From contig NZ_LT629689.1 in assembly GCF_900102035.1 (NCBI RefSeq), positions 6,544,501 to 6,608,500 of the forward strand: a DNA stretch of 64,000 nucleotides, in the 5' to 3' direction. The translations under genes were made by a program, and so were the position numbers. Shown in pieces: positions 26,982 to 36,358 of this stretch. This DNA comes from Pseudomonas extremaustralis. GTDB taxonomy: Bacteria; Pseudomonadota; Gammaproteobacteria; Pseudomonadales; Pseudomonadaceae. Each line of letters starts with the position of its first letter. Position 1 is the stretch's first letter. The notes below the pieces were generated by a model. It was not told the origin of the DNA. It did not search any database and saw only the letters and a list, made by a program, of their open reading frames with translations.

Positions 26982-27473
26982 TTATCCGTCCAACATCCAA
27001 CTCAACCGGCGCTCATAGCCGACCCGCGCCTTGTACGCTTCGCCGCCATCGACCCACCCAAGCCCCAGATACAACCCCATCGCCGCCACATTGGCGCTGT
27101 CCACCGACAGCTCGATCGCCTTGATCCCGGGCCACGCCTGCATTGCCGCAGCGGGCAGTGCCTGTAGACACGCCTTGCCAAAACCCCGGCCCTGTTGGTG
27201 CCGGTCGACTTGCAACGCGTGCAGCGTCGCGCTGTGTTGATCGGCCCAATGGGGCAGGCAAGGCGGGCGTTTGAGCAGGAGAAAGGCCACGGGGATTTCG
27301 TCGGCGAGCAGGGCAAAGCCTTTGACGCCGGGGCTGGGGTTGACCAGCAGGGTATTGAGTGCGCAGTACATGTCGCCGCAGAACGGCAGCTGTTCGGGAT
27401 GGACTTCGATGGCGCTGGTTTGCTGTCGTTGCACGGCATTGAGCGCCTCGTAGGCGACGAGGCGGGTTTGCAT
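26982..27473 (-). CDS. GNAT family N-acetyltransferase
   Basis: A 163-residue acetyltransferase. The acetyl-CoA motif is LHALQVDRHQQGRGFGKACL (QGRGFG is the QxxGxG/A loop, about residue 95), and the later SVDSANVAAMGLYLGLGWVD is motif B. The start at 27473 is chosen because the protein begins in the family's usual way there; the frame continues upstream without features. Substrate unknown. Confidence 0.85.
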   Translation of the reverse strand: MQTRLVAYEALNAVQRQQTSAIEVHPEQLPFCGDMYCALNTLLVNPSPGVKGFALLADEIPVAFLLLKRPPCLPHWADQHSATLHALQVDRHQQGRGFGKACLQALPAAAMQAWPGIKAIELSVDSANVAAMGLYLGLGWVDGGEAYKARVGYERRLSWMLDG

Positions 27474-27579
27474 CGGAGTGTCCGAACGGCTGCAGGGAGG
27501 GGCGCAGTCTAGCGGATTGCCGCGAACTATAGTCAGTAGTCCGAAAAAGCAGAAATCACACGACTCGGGAGGTTTCCCC

Positions 27580-28062
27580 ATGAATATGCAACCCGCTGAA
27601 TTCGAACTGTCCATCAGCCGCTTGATCGACGCACCGCGCAGCCGGGTGTTCCGCGCCTGGACCGAGCCGGCCCTGCTGCAACAATGGTGGGGCCCCCATG
27701 GCATGACCACCCCGGAATGCGAGATGAACCTGTGGGTCGGTGGCCTGTTTCGTACGCTGATGCGTGCGCCGGATGGCACCGAATACCCGACCCAGGGCGT
27801 GTTCCTCGACATCATCGCACCCCGGCGCCTGGTGTTTACCGACGCCTTCATGCCGGGCTGGATACCTTCGGGCAAGCCGTTCATGACCGCCGAAGTGACC
27901 CTGCAGGAAGTCGAGGGCGACAAGACCCTCTACACCGCCCGCGCCATGCACTGGAGCCTGGAAGACAAACTGGCCCACGAAGCCATGGGCTTTCACCAGG
28001 GCTGGGGCCAGAGCCTGGATCGGCTGGAGGCGCTGGTGACCCAAGGCATGCGCCCCCTGTAG
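27580..28062 (+). CDS. SRPBCC / AHSA1 (activator of Hsp90 ATPase homologue) domain protein
   Basis: A 160-residue START-like ligand-binding protein. The signature LIDAPRSRVFRAWTEPALLQ followed by WWGPHGMTTPECEMNL is typical of the AHSA1-like group, as is the C-terminal GMGFHQGW-type end (EAMGFHQGWGQSLDRLE). The ligand is unknown. GGGAGG lies 7 bases ahead of the ATG. The stop codon TAG is itself part of the first REP arm of the following REPIN (CTGTAGGAGC), so the repeat fixes the protein's end. Confidence 0.87.
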   Translation: MNMQPAEFELSISRLIDAPRSRVFRAWTEPALLQQWWGPHGMTTPECEMNLWVGGLFRTLMRAPDGTEYPTQGVFLDIIAPRRLVFTDAFMPGWIPSGKPFMTAEVTLQEVEGDKTLYTARAMHWSLEDKLAHEAMGFHQGWGQSLDRLEALVTQGMRPL

Positions 28063-28158
28063 GAGCAAGCTTGCTCGCGAAGGCCGTCAACGATAATGCG
28101 GCTTTCCTGGATAAACGCGGTGTCTTGGGGTTTTTCGCGAGCAAGCTCGCTCCTACAG
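28057..28158. repeat. REPIN (GTAGGAGCGAGC class, conserved centre)
   Basis: Inverted arms CTGTAGGAGCAAGCTTGCTC and GAGCAAGCTCGCTCCTACAG around a centre with CGTCAACGATAATGCGG and CCTGGATAAACGCGGTGTCT. The same centre is found at 31394 and 33250. Confidence 0.92.
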
Positions 28159-28173
28159 AAGATGGCGCCGTTG

Positions 28174-28257
28174 CCGTAGGAGCTTGCCTGCGAGGGTCGT
28201 TAACGATGACGCGGCAAGCCAGGATTAACGCGGCGGCCTCGGGGTTTTCGCGAAGGG
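28174..28257. repeat. Degenerate REPIN next to the 28057 copy
   Basis: Starts CCGTAGGAGCTTGCCTGCGA and ends near TTTTCGCGAAGG, with centre GTCGTTAACGATGACGCGG. The arms are eroded, so this is an older copy in tandem with an intact one. Confidence 0.6.
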
Positions 28258-28269
28258 GGTAAGGGGTGG

Positions 28270-29124
28270 TCAGTCGACCATCAGCCCCAACATCCAGCTG
28301 CCCGCCGGCCCCGGCGGGTGCTGGCGCGACCACAGCGCATCCACTGCCACCGAACGTGGCCAGCCGCGCATGTTGAGTTCCACCAGTCCGGCGTTGCCAA
28401 AGCGTTCCACCAGCCAGCGCGGCAGCGCGGCCCAACCGAAACCGAGTTGGGCCATTTCCATCAGCATCAGGAAGCTCGGCGCCGACCACACGCGGCCCGT
28501 GGGGCGCGTCTCGTTGGGGTTGATGATGCTCGCCAGGCGCAGTTCACGGTGCTGCTGCAAGGCATGTGGGTCGAGGGGCGCCAGGCTCGCCAGGGGATGA
28601 GCGGGGGCGACGAACAGGGCGATTTCCGTGCGCTCGGCCACGGGCGCGCGGGTCAGGTCCGGGGGGTATACCTCCTGGGCTTCGACAAAGGCCATCTGCG
28701 CGCGGCCGCTTTGCACCAGGGCGATCAGGTCTTCGCACTCGGCAATCAGCCATTCCAGCTCCAGGTCCGGGTAGCGTTGTTCGAAGGCCTTGAGGGCCAG
28801 TTCGAAACGCTCCGACTGGTAGGTGTCGGACATGGCAATCGTGACTTTCGGCTCCAGCCCCTGGGCCAGTTGGTTCGCCGCCAACGCCAGGCGACTGTTG
28901 GCCTCCAGCACTTGCTCGGCCCGTTGCAACAACACATGGCCCGCCGGCGTGAGCGTCGGCTTGCGGCTGCTGCGGTCGAACAGCACCACATCCAGGTCAA
29001 TCTCCAGGCTCGCCACCGCTGCGCTGACGGTGGATTGGCTCTTGCCTAACTTGCGCGCTGCCGCCGAAAACGAGCCTTGGGTCGCCGCCTGGACAAACGC
29101 TTGCAGCACTTCGTTGGAGGCCAT
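28270..29124 (-). CDS. LysR-family transcriptional regulator
   Basis: A 284-residue LysR regulator. The winged helix-turn-helix is at residues 1-60 (LQAFVQAATQGSFSAAARKL then GKSQSTVSAAVASLE), followed by the effector-binding domain from about 90. It is divergent from the PACE efflux gene at 29213 with 88 bases between, the usual arrangement for a LysR regulator of a PACE pump. It probably senses a cationic or amine compound; the ligand is not evident. Confidence 0.9.
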   Translation of the reverse strand: MASNEVLQAFVQAATQGSFSAAARKLGKSQSTVSAAVASLEIDLDVVLFDRSSRKPTLTPAGHVLLQRAEQVLEANSRLALAANQLAQGLEPKVTIAMSDTYQSERFELALKAFEQRYPDLELEWLIAECEDLIALVQSGRAQMAFVEAQEVYPPDLTRAPVAERTEIALFVAPAHPLASLAPLDPHALQQHRELRLASIINPNETRPTGRVWSAPSFLMLMEMAQLGFGWAALPRWLVERFGNAGLVELNMRGWPRSVAVDALWSRQHPPGPAGSWMLGLMVD

Positions 29125-29212
29125 GTCTATCGCCTTGATCGATGGTTATTGGTTATGAAGTATCGATTCAAGGGGCAATGATGGCAACCCTCGCCACTCA
29201 CGGAGTCGGGTC

Positions 29213-29725
29213 ATGAACCTTACCAAGTCGATTACTGAACGCGTGTGCCAGGCCATCGGTTTTGAGGTCCTGGCGTTGTTGATCTGTACGCCCTTGCTGG
29301 CCTGGATCATGGACAAGCCGGCCCTGGACATGGGCCTGGTCACCCTGGCGATGAGCCTGCTGGCGCTGGCGTGGAACGTGATTTTCAATGGCCTGTTCGA
29401 CCGTCTCAAGGCGCGCTGGCGCCTGGCCGGCAACGGTTGGACCCGCGTGTTACACGCCTTGCTGTTCGAAGGGGGATTGGTCGTGGTGTGTGTGCCGCTG
29501 ATTGCCGCCTGGCTGAATATCAGCTTGATGCAGGCGTTTATCCTCGACATAGGTGTACTGCTGTTTTTCCTGCCGTACACCTATGTGTATCACTGGGGCT
29601 ATGACGTGCTGCGCGCCAGGTTCCTACAGAAACATGCCGCCCGATGCCTCGATGCGCTGGCCGGTGATCCAGTGGCTGCCGTCCGCCAGCAGGCTGGTAA
29701 TGGCCCCGCCGATATCGTCGGGTAA
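29213..29725 (+). CDS. PACE family multidrug/biocide efflux transporter
   Basis: A 170-residue inner-membrane protein with four transmembrane helices arranged as two repeats: residues about 14-34, 40-60, 82-104 and 108-130. The repeats share the family features RVCQAIGFEVLALLICTP / RVLHALLFEGGLVVVCVP and WNVIFNGLFDRLK / LPYTYVYHWGYDVLR. PACE proteins (AceI type) expel chlorhexidine, acriflavine and natural diamines. The reading frame runs 102 bases into the convergent SDR gene, adding about 30 residues beyond the usual family end. Confidence 0.92.
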   Translation: MNLTKSITERVCQAIGFEVLALLICTPLLAWIMDKPALDMGLVTLAMSLLALAWNVIFNGLFDRLKARWRLAGNGWTRVLHALLFEGGLVVVCVPLIAAWLNISLMQAFILDIGVLLFFLPYTYVYHWGYDVLRARFLQKHAARCLDALAGDPVAAVRQQAGNGPADIVG

Positions 29726-30382
29726 CCCGGCGCGGCCCAGGGCAGTGTTATTGGCGACCATGGCGTTGAGGTTGGCGTTGTCGCGCACAACGCCGCCGCC
29801 GAAGTCGGTTTCGATGGCGCCCGGTGCGAGGATATTGACGCTGATGCCCCGTGCGCCGAGTTCTTTGGCCTGGTAGCGGGTCAGCACTTCCATGGCGCCT
29901 TTCATCGCCGCATAGGCGGCGTAGCCGGGCAGGCTGAATCGGGCGAGGCCACTGGAGATATTGAGGATGCGGCCACCGTCACGGATCAGCGGCAGGAGTT
30001 TCTGGGTCAGGAAAAACGGGCCTTTGAATTGAATGGCCACCAGTTGGTCGAACTGCGCTTCGCTGGTTTCGGCAAAGCTGGCGTGGATACCGATGCCGGC
30101 GTTGTTGATCAGAAAGTCGAAGTCATCCCGTGCGAAAACACGCTTGAGCGCGCCACCGACTTCTTCGACGAACGCGTCGAAGCTGGCGCTCTGGCTCACA
30201 TCCAGCTTCAGCATGGCCGCGCGGCCACCCCATTGCTCGATCTGCTCGAGCACGGCCTGCGCTTCATCCGCCTGGCTGTGGTAAGTGCCGATGATATCCA
30301 CGCCTTGTGCCGCCAGGTGCAGCGCTGCGCTTCTACCCAAGCCACGGCTGGCGCCGGTGATCAGTGCGATTTTGCGGGTCAT
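29624..30382 (-). CDS. SDR family NAD(P)-dependent oxidoreductase
   Basis: A 252-residue short-chain dehydrogenase. The cofactor motif TGASRGLGR is at residues 8-16, NNAGIG near 87, the catalytic serine in ILNISSGLAR and YxxxK in YAAYAAMKGAM near residues 150-160. The C-terminal ASGGMFL is typical. The ATG at 30382 is chosen because the Rossmann fold starts right after it. It is divergent from a LysR gene that probably controls it, and its 3' end overlaps the PACE gene by 102 bases tail to tail. Confidence 0.92.
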   Translation of the reverse strand: MTRKIALITGASRGLGRSAALHLAAQGVDIIGTYHSQADEAQAVLEQIEQWGGRAAMLKLDVSQSASFDAFVEEVGGALKRVFARDDFDFLINNAGIGIHASFAETSEAQFDQLVAIQFKGPFFLTQKLLPLIRDGGRILNISSGLARFSLPGYAAYAAMKGAMEVLTRYQAKELGARGISVNILAPGAIETDFGGGVVRDNANLNAMVANNTALGRAGLPDDIGGAITSLLADGSHWITGQRIEASGGMFL

Positions 30383-30486
30383 GGTGCAGTCCTCTGATGT
30401 GATCGTGGAAGGAGTGTATTTGTCCGGCCATAACGTGATAAACAGCGCCATGTCGGAATCACTGGTCGGATAGAGCGAATAATCCC

Positions 30487-31383
30487 ATGAACAAACTGGA
30501 GCTGCTGCGCACCTTTGTGCGTGTCACCGAATTGTCGAGTTTCACCGGCGCTGGCGAGAGCCTGGGCCTGCCGCGCTCCACCGTGTCCGAGCATGTACAG
30601 GCGCTGGAGGAACTGCTCGGCACGCGCTTGCTGCAGCGCACCACGCGCAAGGTGCAGGCGACCCAGGATGGCCGCGTGCTGTATGAGCGTAGCAAGGATC
30701 TGCTGGCGCACATGGAGGAGCTGGAAGGGTTGTTTCGCCAGGACGAAGCCCAGCTGACCGGACGCATCCGCGTGGATTTGCCCAACATGATTGCGCGGGA
30801 TTTGATCCTGCCGAGCCTGCCGTCGTTCATGGACGCGCACCCGTTGATCGAACTGGAAATCAGCGCCACCGACCGCCAGGTCGATCTGCTCGCCGAAGGC
30901 TTCGATTGCGTGCTGCGTGTGGGGGCGCAGCCGGACCAGTCGGTGGTCGCGCGGGTGCTGTGCAGCATGCCGATGATCAACTGCGTGAGCGCGGGCTACC
31001 TGCAACGTTATGGCGTGCCGCGCACTTTGGCGGATCTGGCCGATCATCACTTGGTGCATTACGTGCGACCGTTGGGCTCACGCTCGGCGGGATTCGAATA
31101 CCTGCAGGGCAACAAGGTCCAGCGCATTCCCATGGCCGGCCGCGTCACGGTCAACAGCACCGATGCGTACAAATCGGCGTGCGTGGGCGGTTTCGGGATT
31201 ATCCAGGTGCCGGCCTTGGGGATGCGGGATGAGCTGGCCAGGGGCGAGTTGGTGGCGATCTTGCCAGACTACCCGGCGCCGCCGTTGGACGTGTCTTTGC
31301 TCTACGCCGGCCAGCGCCATTTGCCGCTGCGGGTGCGGGTGTTCATGGATTGGCTGGCGGCCACGTTGCAGTCCCGGCTCTAG
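30487..31383 (+). CDS. LysR-family transcriptional regulator
   Basis: A 298-residue LysR regulator of the group that starts MNKLELLRTFVRVTELSSF. The helix-turn-helix covers residues about 18-38 (GAGESLGLPRSTVSEHVQAL) and the effector domain follows from about 90 (GRIRVDLPNMIARDLILPSL). It is divergent from the SDR gene, 104 bases apart, so control of that gene is likely. A REPIN starts 11 bases after the stop. Confidence 0.9.
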   Translation: MNKLELLRTFVRVTELSSFTGAGESLGLPRSTVSEHVQALEELLGTRLLQRTTRKVQATQDGRVLYERSKDLLAHMEELEGLFRQDEAQLTGRIRVDLPNMIARDLILPSLPSFMDAHPLIELEISATDRQVDLLAEGFDCVLRVGAQPDQSVVARVLCSMPMINCVSAGYLQRYGVPRTLADLADHHLVHYVRPLGSRSAGFEYLQGNKVQRIPMAGRVTVNSTDAYKSACVGGFGIIQVPALGMRDELARGELVAILPDYPAPPLDVSLLYAGQRHLPLRVRVFMDWLAATLQSRL

Positions 31384-31393
31384 CGCCTGACCC

Positions 31394-31492
31394 CTGGAGC
31401 GAGCTTGTTCGCGACGGCCGTCAACGCTACCACGGGTTTCCTGGATAAACGCGGTGTCTTGACGTTTTTCGCGAGCAAGCTCACTCCTACAG
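31394..31492. repeat. REPIN (GTAGGAGCGAGC class, conserved centre)
   Basis: Arms CTGGAGCGAGCTTGTTCGCG and GCGAGCAAGCTCACTCCTACAG (two parts) flank the same centre, CGTCAACG... and CCTGGATAAACGCGGTGTCT, as at 28057 and 33250. It lies between the convergent LysR and pit genes. Confidence 0.9.
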
Positions 31493-31501
31493 GGGCATGT
31501 G

Positions 31502-33118
31502 TCAGAAGAGTTGGGTGAACAGCCAGTAGAGGCTGCCGGACAGCAGGATCGCCGCTGGCAACGTCAATACCCAGGCCATCAGCAAATTGCGGATGGTCTT
31601 CATCTGCAGTCCACCGCCGTTGGCCACCATGGTCCCGGCCACACCGGACGACAACACATGGGTGGTCGACACCGGCAGGCCGAACATGTCTGCCGCGCCG
31701 ATGGTCAGCATCGCCACCGTCTCGGCCGAGGCGCCTTGGGCGTAGGTCAGGTGGGTCTTGCCGATTTTCTCGCCCACGGTCACCACGATGCGTTTCCAGC
31801 CAACCATGGTCCCCAACCCCAGGGCGATGGCTACGGCGATCTTCACCCACAGCGGGATGAAGCGCGTGGAATTGTCGATCTGTTGCTTGAACAGTTGCAG
31901 CTTGCCTTGGGTGTCGGCGTCGAAATGACCGACCTGGCCCTTGTCCATCAGGCGAATGGTTTCGCTGGTCAGGTACATGTCGTTGCGCACGTTGCCGACC
32001 GATTCGGCGGGGACTTTGGCCAGGGAACCGTAGCCTTTGACCTGTTCACCGATCTGGCCGGCGAGGGCGGCGAGGGCCGGGATCAGTTCCGGCGTGGCGT
32101 CCTTGGTGCGCACGTACGTGGAGAGGATCGGACGTGGGTCCCCTGGCAGCGCCTGGGGCACGCTTTTCATCAGGGCCACCTGGGTCACTTCGGCGACGGC
32201 GGCGAACTGCAGCGACTGCTCGGCGGGCATGGCGCGGTTCAGCGCATAGGCCATCGGCAAGGTGCCCACCAGGATCAGCATTATCAGGCCCATGCCTTTT
32301 TGCCCATCGTTGGAGCCGTGGGCGAACGACACACCGGTGCAGGTGAGGATCAGCATGCCGCGAATCCACCACGGCGGTGGGGTGTTGCCTTTGGGCGCTT
32401 TGTACAGCGCACGGTTTTTCACGAAGGCGCGCAGGGCCAGCAGTGCCAGGGCGGCAAACAGGAAGCCGATCAGCGGCGACAGCAGCAGCGCATAACCGAT
32501 TTTGATCGCCTGGCTCCAATCCACACCGCTGGTGCCGTCACGCCCGTGCATCAAGGCATTGGCCACGCCGACGCCGATGATCGAGCCGATCAGGGTGTGG
32601 GACGAAGACGCCGGCAACCCCAGCCACCAGGTGCCGAGGTTCCACAGGATCGCGGCGATCAACAGGGCGAAGATCATGGCGAAACCGGCCGAGGAACCGA
32701 CCTGCAGAATCAGCTCTACCGGCAGCAGGGCGATGATGCCGAACGCCACCGCACCACTGGACAGCAGCACCCCGAGGAAATTGAAAAAGCCCGACCACAC
32801 CACCGCAAATTGCGGCGGCAACGAGTTGGTGTAGATCACCGTCGCCACGGCGTTGGCGGTGTCGTGAAAGCCATTGACGAATTCGAAACCCAGGGCGATC
32901 AACAGTGCCACCCCCAACAGCAGGAACGGCGTCCAAGTGGTGACCACCGTGCCCAATTCGTGCATGTCGTGCATCAGGCTGTAGGCGGTGAACAACAGGC
33001 CCATGGCGAGCACGGCAAAGAAAATGATCACCGTCAGCAGGCCGGGTTTCTTGTCGAGCCGGGGTTGGGTGTCAGCCGAAGACGTATGCGGGGAGGCAGT
33101 CAGTGAGGGGGTGGCCAT
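31502..33118 (-). CDS. pit: Inorganic phosphate transporter, Pit family
   Basis: A 538-residue low-affinity phosphate/metal symporter of the inner membrane. Both copies of the PiT signature are visible: GFEFVNGFHDTANAVATVIY (about residues 57-76) and a second near 440-460 (GASAETVAMLTIGAADMFGL then PVSTTHVLSS). A long hydrophilic loop lies in the middle (about residues 290-390). Length is typical of the bacterial form with an N-terminal cytoplasmic extension. It is not linked to a pit accessory (phoU-like) gene here. Confidence 0.9.
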   Translation of the reverse strand: MATPSLTASPHTSSADTQPRLDKKPGLLTVIIFFAVLAMGLLFTAYSLMHDMHELGTVVTTWTPFLLLGVALLIALGFEFVNGFHDTANAVATVIYTNSLPPQFAVVWSGFFNFLGVLLSSGAVAFGIIALLPVELILQVGSSAGFAMIFALLIAAILWNLGTWWLGLPASSSHTLIGSIIGVGVANALMHGRDGTSGVDWSQAIKIGYALLLSPLIGFLFAALALLALRAFVKNRALYKAPKGNTPPPWWIRGMLILTCTGVSFAHGSNDGQKGMGLIMLILVGTLPMAYALNRAMPAEQSLQFAAVAEVTQVALMKSVPQALPGDPRPILSTYVRTKDATPELIPALAALAGQIGEQVKGYGSLAKVPAESVGNVRNDMYLTSETIRLMDKGQVGHFDADTQGKLQLFKQQIDNSTRFIPLWVKIAVAIALGLGTMVGWKRIVVTVGEKIGKTHLTYAQGASAETVAMLTIGAADMFGLPVSTTHVLSSGVAGTMVANGGGLQMKTIRNLLMAWVLTLPAAILLSGSLYWLFTQLF

Positions 33119-33249
33119 GCAAGAACATCCAATGTCGGGAGGATGCTCTGAATGATCGTTGCAGAGTGTTACAGAGATGCTGCGATAGGTCAGTGTTTAT
33201 TCGATTGGACGTGCCGCCGATCCACAAAAACTCAAAAACCCACAAAAAT

Positions 33250-33351
33250 CTGTAGGAGCGAGCTTGCTCGCGAAGGCCGTCAACGATAACGCGGGTTTCC
33301 TGGATAAACGCGGTGTCTTGAGGTTTTTCGCGAGCAAGCTCGCTCCTACAG
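33250..33351. repeat. REPIN (GTAGGAGCGAGC class, conserved centre)
   Basis: Perfect arms CTGTAGGAGCGAGCTTGCTC and the complementary CGCTCCTACAG end, with centre CGTCAACGATAACGCGGG and CCTGGATAAACGCGGTGTCT. This is the cleanest copy in the window and lies between pit and zntB. Confidence 0.95.
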
Positions 33352-33367
33352 GGGGGCGGGGTTTATT

Positions 33368-34390
33368 TCAGTAGTCTTTGCGCTTTCTGAAGGCCCAGCG
33401 TCCGGCAATCAAGGTGAAGGTCGCCACCAGCGCTACCAGAATCCAGAAGCCTTCGGGGTCCTGGGAAAGTGGCACGCCGCCCACGTTCATGCCGAAGAAA
33501 CCGGCGATGATGTTGATCGGCAGCGCCAGCACCGTGACCACGGTGAGGGTGAACAGCGTGCGGTTGCTCTGTTCGTTGAGGTTGGCGGCGATCTCTTCCT
33601 GCAACAGTTTGATCCGCTCGCCCAGGGCCGTCAGGTCGTTGATGATCAGCGCGAACTCCTCGGTGGATTTGCGCAACTCCTTCACGTCTTCCTTTTGCAG
33701 CCACTGCGGCGGGCGGTTGAGCAGGCGCAGCAGCGAGCCGGGCTCCAGCGCCAGCAGGCGTTGCAGGCGCACCAGCACCCGGCGCGCGGCACCCAGCTCG
33801 GCACGGTTGGTGGACAGGCGCGACGACAGCAACTGGTCTTCGATGTGGTCGACGCTGATGCTGGTCTTGCGCACGATCTGGGTCAGCACTTCACCCTGGT
33901 CGCGCAGCAGGTGCACCAGCAGTTCCAGCGGCGAGCGAAAGTGTTCGCCGGCCTTCACCGACGAGCGCAATTTATCCACCGAATGCAGCGGCTGCAGGCG
34001 TGCGCTGATCAACAGCCGGCTGCGCGCGCACACCCATAGCGTGGAAATGTCCGACGACACCATGCTGCTGAAGTTGAACACCACGTCGTTGACCACCGCC
34101 AGCAAGGCCGAGTCGACGTGTTCGATGCGGGTCGAGCGTGAGCCTTCGTGGAGGGCTTCGAAGAATTCCTCGGGCAAGTCCAGATGCGCCTGCATCCAGC
34201 GCTCGCAGGCGGCATGGGCCAGGTTCAGGTGCAGCCACAGGAATTCTTCCGGGTCGGCCGGTTGCTGCAAGGCTTGCAGGGCGGTGGCCGAGTCGATCTG
34301 CTCACCCTTTTCACCGGGGCGAAAGCGAAAACCGTAAAGCAAACCGAAGAGATCGGAATCCTGGTGGCGTTGATCGATGCTGTGGTTCAT
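33368..34390 (-). CDS. zntB: Zinc transporter ZntB, CorA family
   Basis: A 340-residue metal transporter with a large cytoplasmic N-terminal domain (residues 1-270) and two C-terminal helices (about 278-299 and 312-332). The signature GMN is at residues 300-302 in FFGMNVGGVP, the loop between the helices. The sequence after GMN (VGGVP) is the ZntB subtype; ZntB moves Zn2+ with protons. It starts 260 bases before the chemoreceptor gene, in the opposite direction. Confidence 0.92.
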   Translation of the reverse strand: MNHSIDQRHQDSDLFGLLYGFRFRPGEKGEQIDSATALQALQQPADPEEFLWLHLNLAHAACERWMQAHLDLPEEFFEALHEGSRSTRIEHVDSALLAVVNDVVFNFSSMVSSDISTLWVCARSRLLISARLQPLHSVDKLRSSVKAGEHFRSPLELLVHLLRDQGEVLTQIVRKTSISVDHIEDQLLSSRLSTNRAELGAARRVLVRLQRLLALEPGSLLRLLNRPPQWLQKEDVKELRKSTEEFALIINDLTALGERIKLLQEEIAANLNEQSNRTLFTLTVVTVLALPINIIAGFFGMNVGGVPLSQDPEGFWILVALVATFTLIAGRWAFRKRKDY

Positions 34391-34649
34391 GGCGGCTCGC
34401 GCAGAAAGGGCCTGTAGGACGTTTCACAGGCGCGAGGGCGATCATTGCAAGTAGATTTGACAGTTTTGTGACAATTTTCGATTTGTTTCGACGACATGAC
34501 ATTTTATTGACCTCTGATCCGAATCCGCTCAAGAAGCGTCTGGCACGGCCGATTCAAGGCGTAAGCACTGCGGTGGATGAGCCGCGTTTTGAGAAGACAG
34601 GGAGGTTGTTGCTTGCGAGCACCTTTCCCCCTGTTTCGAGGCTTTTCCG

Positions 34650-36278
34650 ATGAATTTTTTGCGAACGTCCCTGCGGGCACAAATCTTGTCCCTGCTTGGT
34701 GGCAGCCTGCTGGCCATGCTGCTGATCGCCCTGGCCTGTTTCAACTTCCTCTCCAATGGAGTGCAGAGTTACCGCAGTCTGCTGGAGGGGCCGTTGCTGA
34801 CCTCGCAGTTGATCGATGAAGCCAACCTGCAATTCAAGGTGCAAGTGCAGGAATGGAAAAACGTGTTGTTGCGCGGCAAGCAGCCCCAGGAGCTGGAAAA
34901 ATACTGGGGCCAGTTCCAGGACCGCCAACGCGATGTTCAAGGCTTTCTCGCACGGCTGGAGACTCAGACCAGCAGCGACCCGGTCTTGAACCAGCGCATT
35001 GCCAAGTTGCGCCAGGAACACCAGCAATTGGGTGTCGCCTACCAGCGCGGCCGCGATGCCTATTTGGCTGCCGGCGCCGATCCGACCGCCGGTGACACGG
35101 CGGTCAAGGGCGTGGATCGCGCCGCCAGCGAGCAAATGAGCGCGCTGGTCAGCGACTTGCGCGAACAAGGCGCCAGGCAATCGGTGGTCATCAGTGCCAA
35201 TGCCGAGCGCACGATGATGGCGGGCCTGGCGATCATGCTGCTCTCCGGCGCGTTGATCGGCCTGTTCAGCCTGTGGTTGATCAACCGCAACCTGATCCTG
35301 CCGATCCGTGGCTTGATCGACTATGTGACGCAACTGAGCCATGGCCGCTTTGACGAGCGCGTGGCCAATCGCCGCCAGGATGAGCTGGGGCATCTGGCTG
35401 TCGCCGCGAATACCTTGCGCGATTTCCTCGCCGAGACCTTCAGTCGTCTGCAACGCAGCGCTACTGATCTGGTCAGCGCCAGCGGCGAGCTGAACTCGAT
35501 TGCCGGGCAGATGGCCACGGGTACCCACGACCAATTCAACCGCACCGACCAGGTGGCCACGGCCATGACCGAAATGTCGGCCACCGCCCAGGAAGTCGCG
35601 CGTCACGCCGCCAGCGCTTCGCGCGCCGCCGACGAAGCCGACCATTCGGCCCGTGAAGGCGGGGAAGTGATGCAAGTCACCATTGCCACCATCGGCCAGA
35701 TGCGCACCGAAATCCTCAACACCGGCACGATCATCCGGCGCCTGGAAACCGACAGCGTGCGCATCGGCAAAGTGCTCGAAGTGATTCGCGGGATCGCCGA
35801 GCAGACCAATCTGCTGGCGCTCAACGCCGCCATCGAGGCCGCGCGGGCGGGCGAGGCGGGGCGCGGTTTTGCCGTGGTGGCCGATGAAGTGCGCAGCCTG
35901 GCGCAACGCACGGCGGCCTCGATCATCGAGATCAACCAGATTATCCAGGCGGTGCAGACCGGTGCGATCGATGCCGCCGAGGCCATCGTCAGCGGCCAGT
36001 CGTGCAGCGACGACAGCGTGGAAAAAGTCACCCAGGCCGGCGCCATGCTGGCTCACATCACCCAGGCGGTTGAAGCGATTCGCGACATGAACCGGCAAAT
36101 CGCCACGGCGGCCGAGGAGCAGACCTCGGTGGCCGAGGATATATCGCGCAACATCACCCAGATCACTGAGGTGGCCACGGCCAACCTCGATAACGTGAAG
36201 CGCACCGAAGCGGCAAGTCACAACTTGCGCGGCTTGTCTGGCGAGTTGAACGAGGTGACGGCGCGTTTGAGCGCCTGA
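34650..36278 (+). CDS. Methyl-accepting chemotaxis protein
   Basis: A 542-residue chemoreceptor of the inner membrane. TM1 is near residues 10-32, a periplasmic helical sensor domain (about 35-185) follows, TM2 is near 190-212 ([19 protein letters not shown]), then HAMP (about 213-265) and a cytoplasmic signalling domain. The conserved hairpin tip [19 protein letters not shown] (residues about 381-399) marks the CheA/CheW contact. The sensor has no Cache or PAS motif and looks like a four-helix bundle; the ligand is not evident. Confidence 0.93.
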   Translation: MNFLRTSLRAQILSLLGGSLLAMLLIALACFNFLSNGVQSYRSLLEGPLLTSQLIDEANLQFKVQVQEWKNVLLRGKQPQELEKYWGQFQDRQRDVQGFLARLETQTSSDPVLNQRIAKLRQEHQQLGVAYQRGRDAYLAAGADPTAGDTAVKGVDRAASEQMSALVSDLREQGARQSVVISANAERTMMAGLAIMLLSGALIGLFSLWLINRNLILPIRGLIDYVTQLSHGRFDERVANRRQDELGHLAVAANTLRDFLAETFSRLQRSATDLVSASGELNSIAGQMATGTHDQFNRTDQVATAMTEMSATAQEVARHAASASRAADEADHSAREGGEVMQVTIATIGQMRTEILNTGTIIRRLETDSVRIGKVLEVIRGIAEQTNLLALNAAIEAARAGEAGRGFAVVADEVRSLAQRTAASIIEINQIIQAVQTGAIDAAEAIVSGQSCSDDSVEKVTQAGAMLAHITQAVEAIRDMNRQIATAAEEQTSVAEDISRNITQITEVATANLDNVKRTEAASHNLRGLSGELNEVTARLSA

Positions 36279-36311
36279 TCAGGCGGTAGGGCGTGATGGG
36301 CAAGCGCCCAT

Positions 36312-36343
36312 AAAAAACGCGCCACCCATCAGGTGGCGCGTTT
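36312..36343. terminator. Bidirectional terminator between the chemoreceptor and PepSY genes
   Basis: Arms AAACGCGCCACC and GGTGGCGCGTTT with a 5-base loop, preceded by A residues and followed by TTT, serve the convergent genes. Confidence 0.88.
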
Positions 36344-36358
36344 CATGGACGGTTTGAC

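Noticed and set aside
31499..33106. A 535-residue plus-strand frame opposite the phosphate transporter
   Set aside because: Same length and position as the Pit gene on the other strand but low-complexity, histidine/glutamine-rich; a shadow.
34554..36221. A 555-residue minus-strand frame opposite the chemoreceptor
   Set aside because: The chemoreceptor has clear TM, HAMP and signalling motifs; the other strand is low-complexity.
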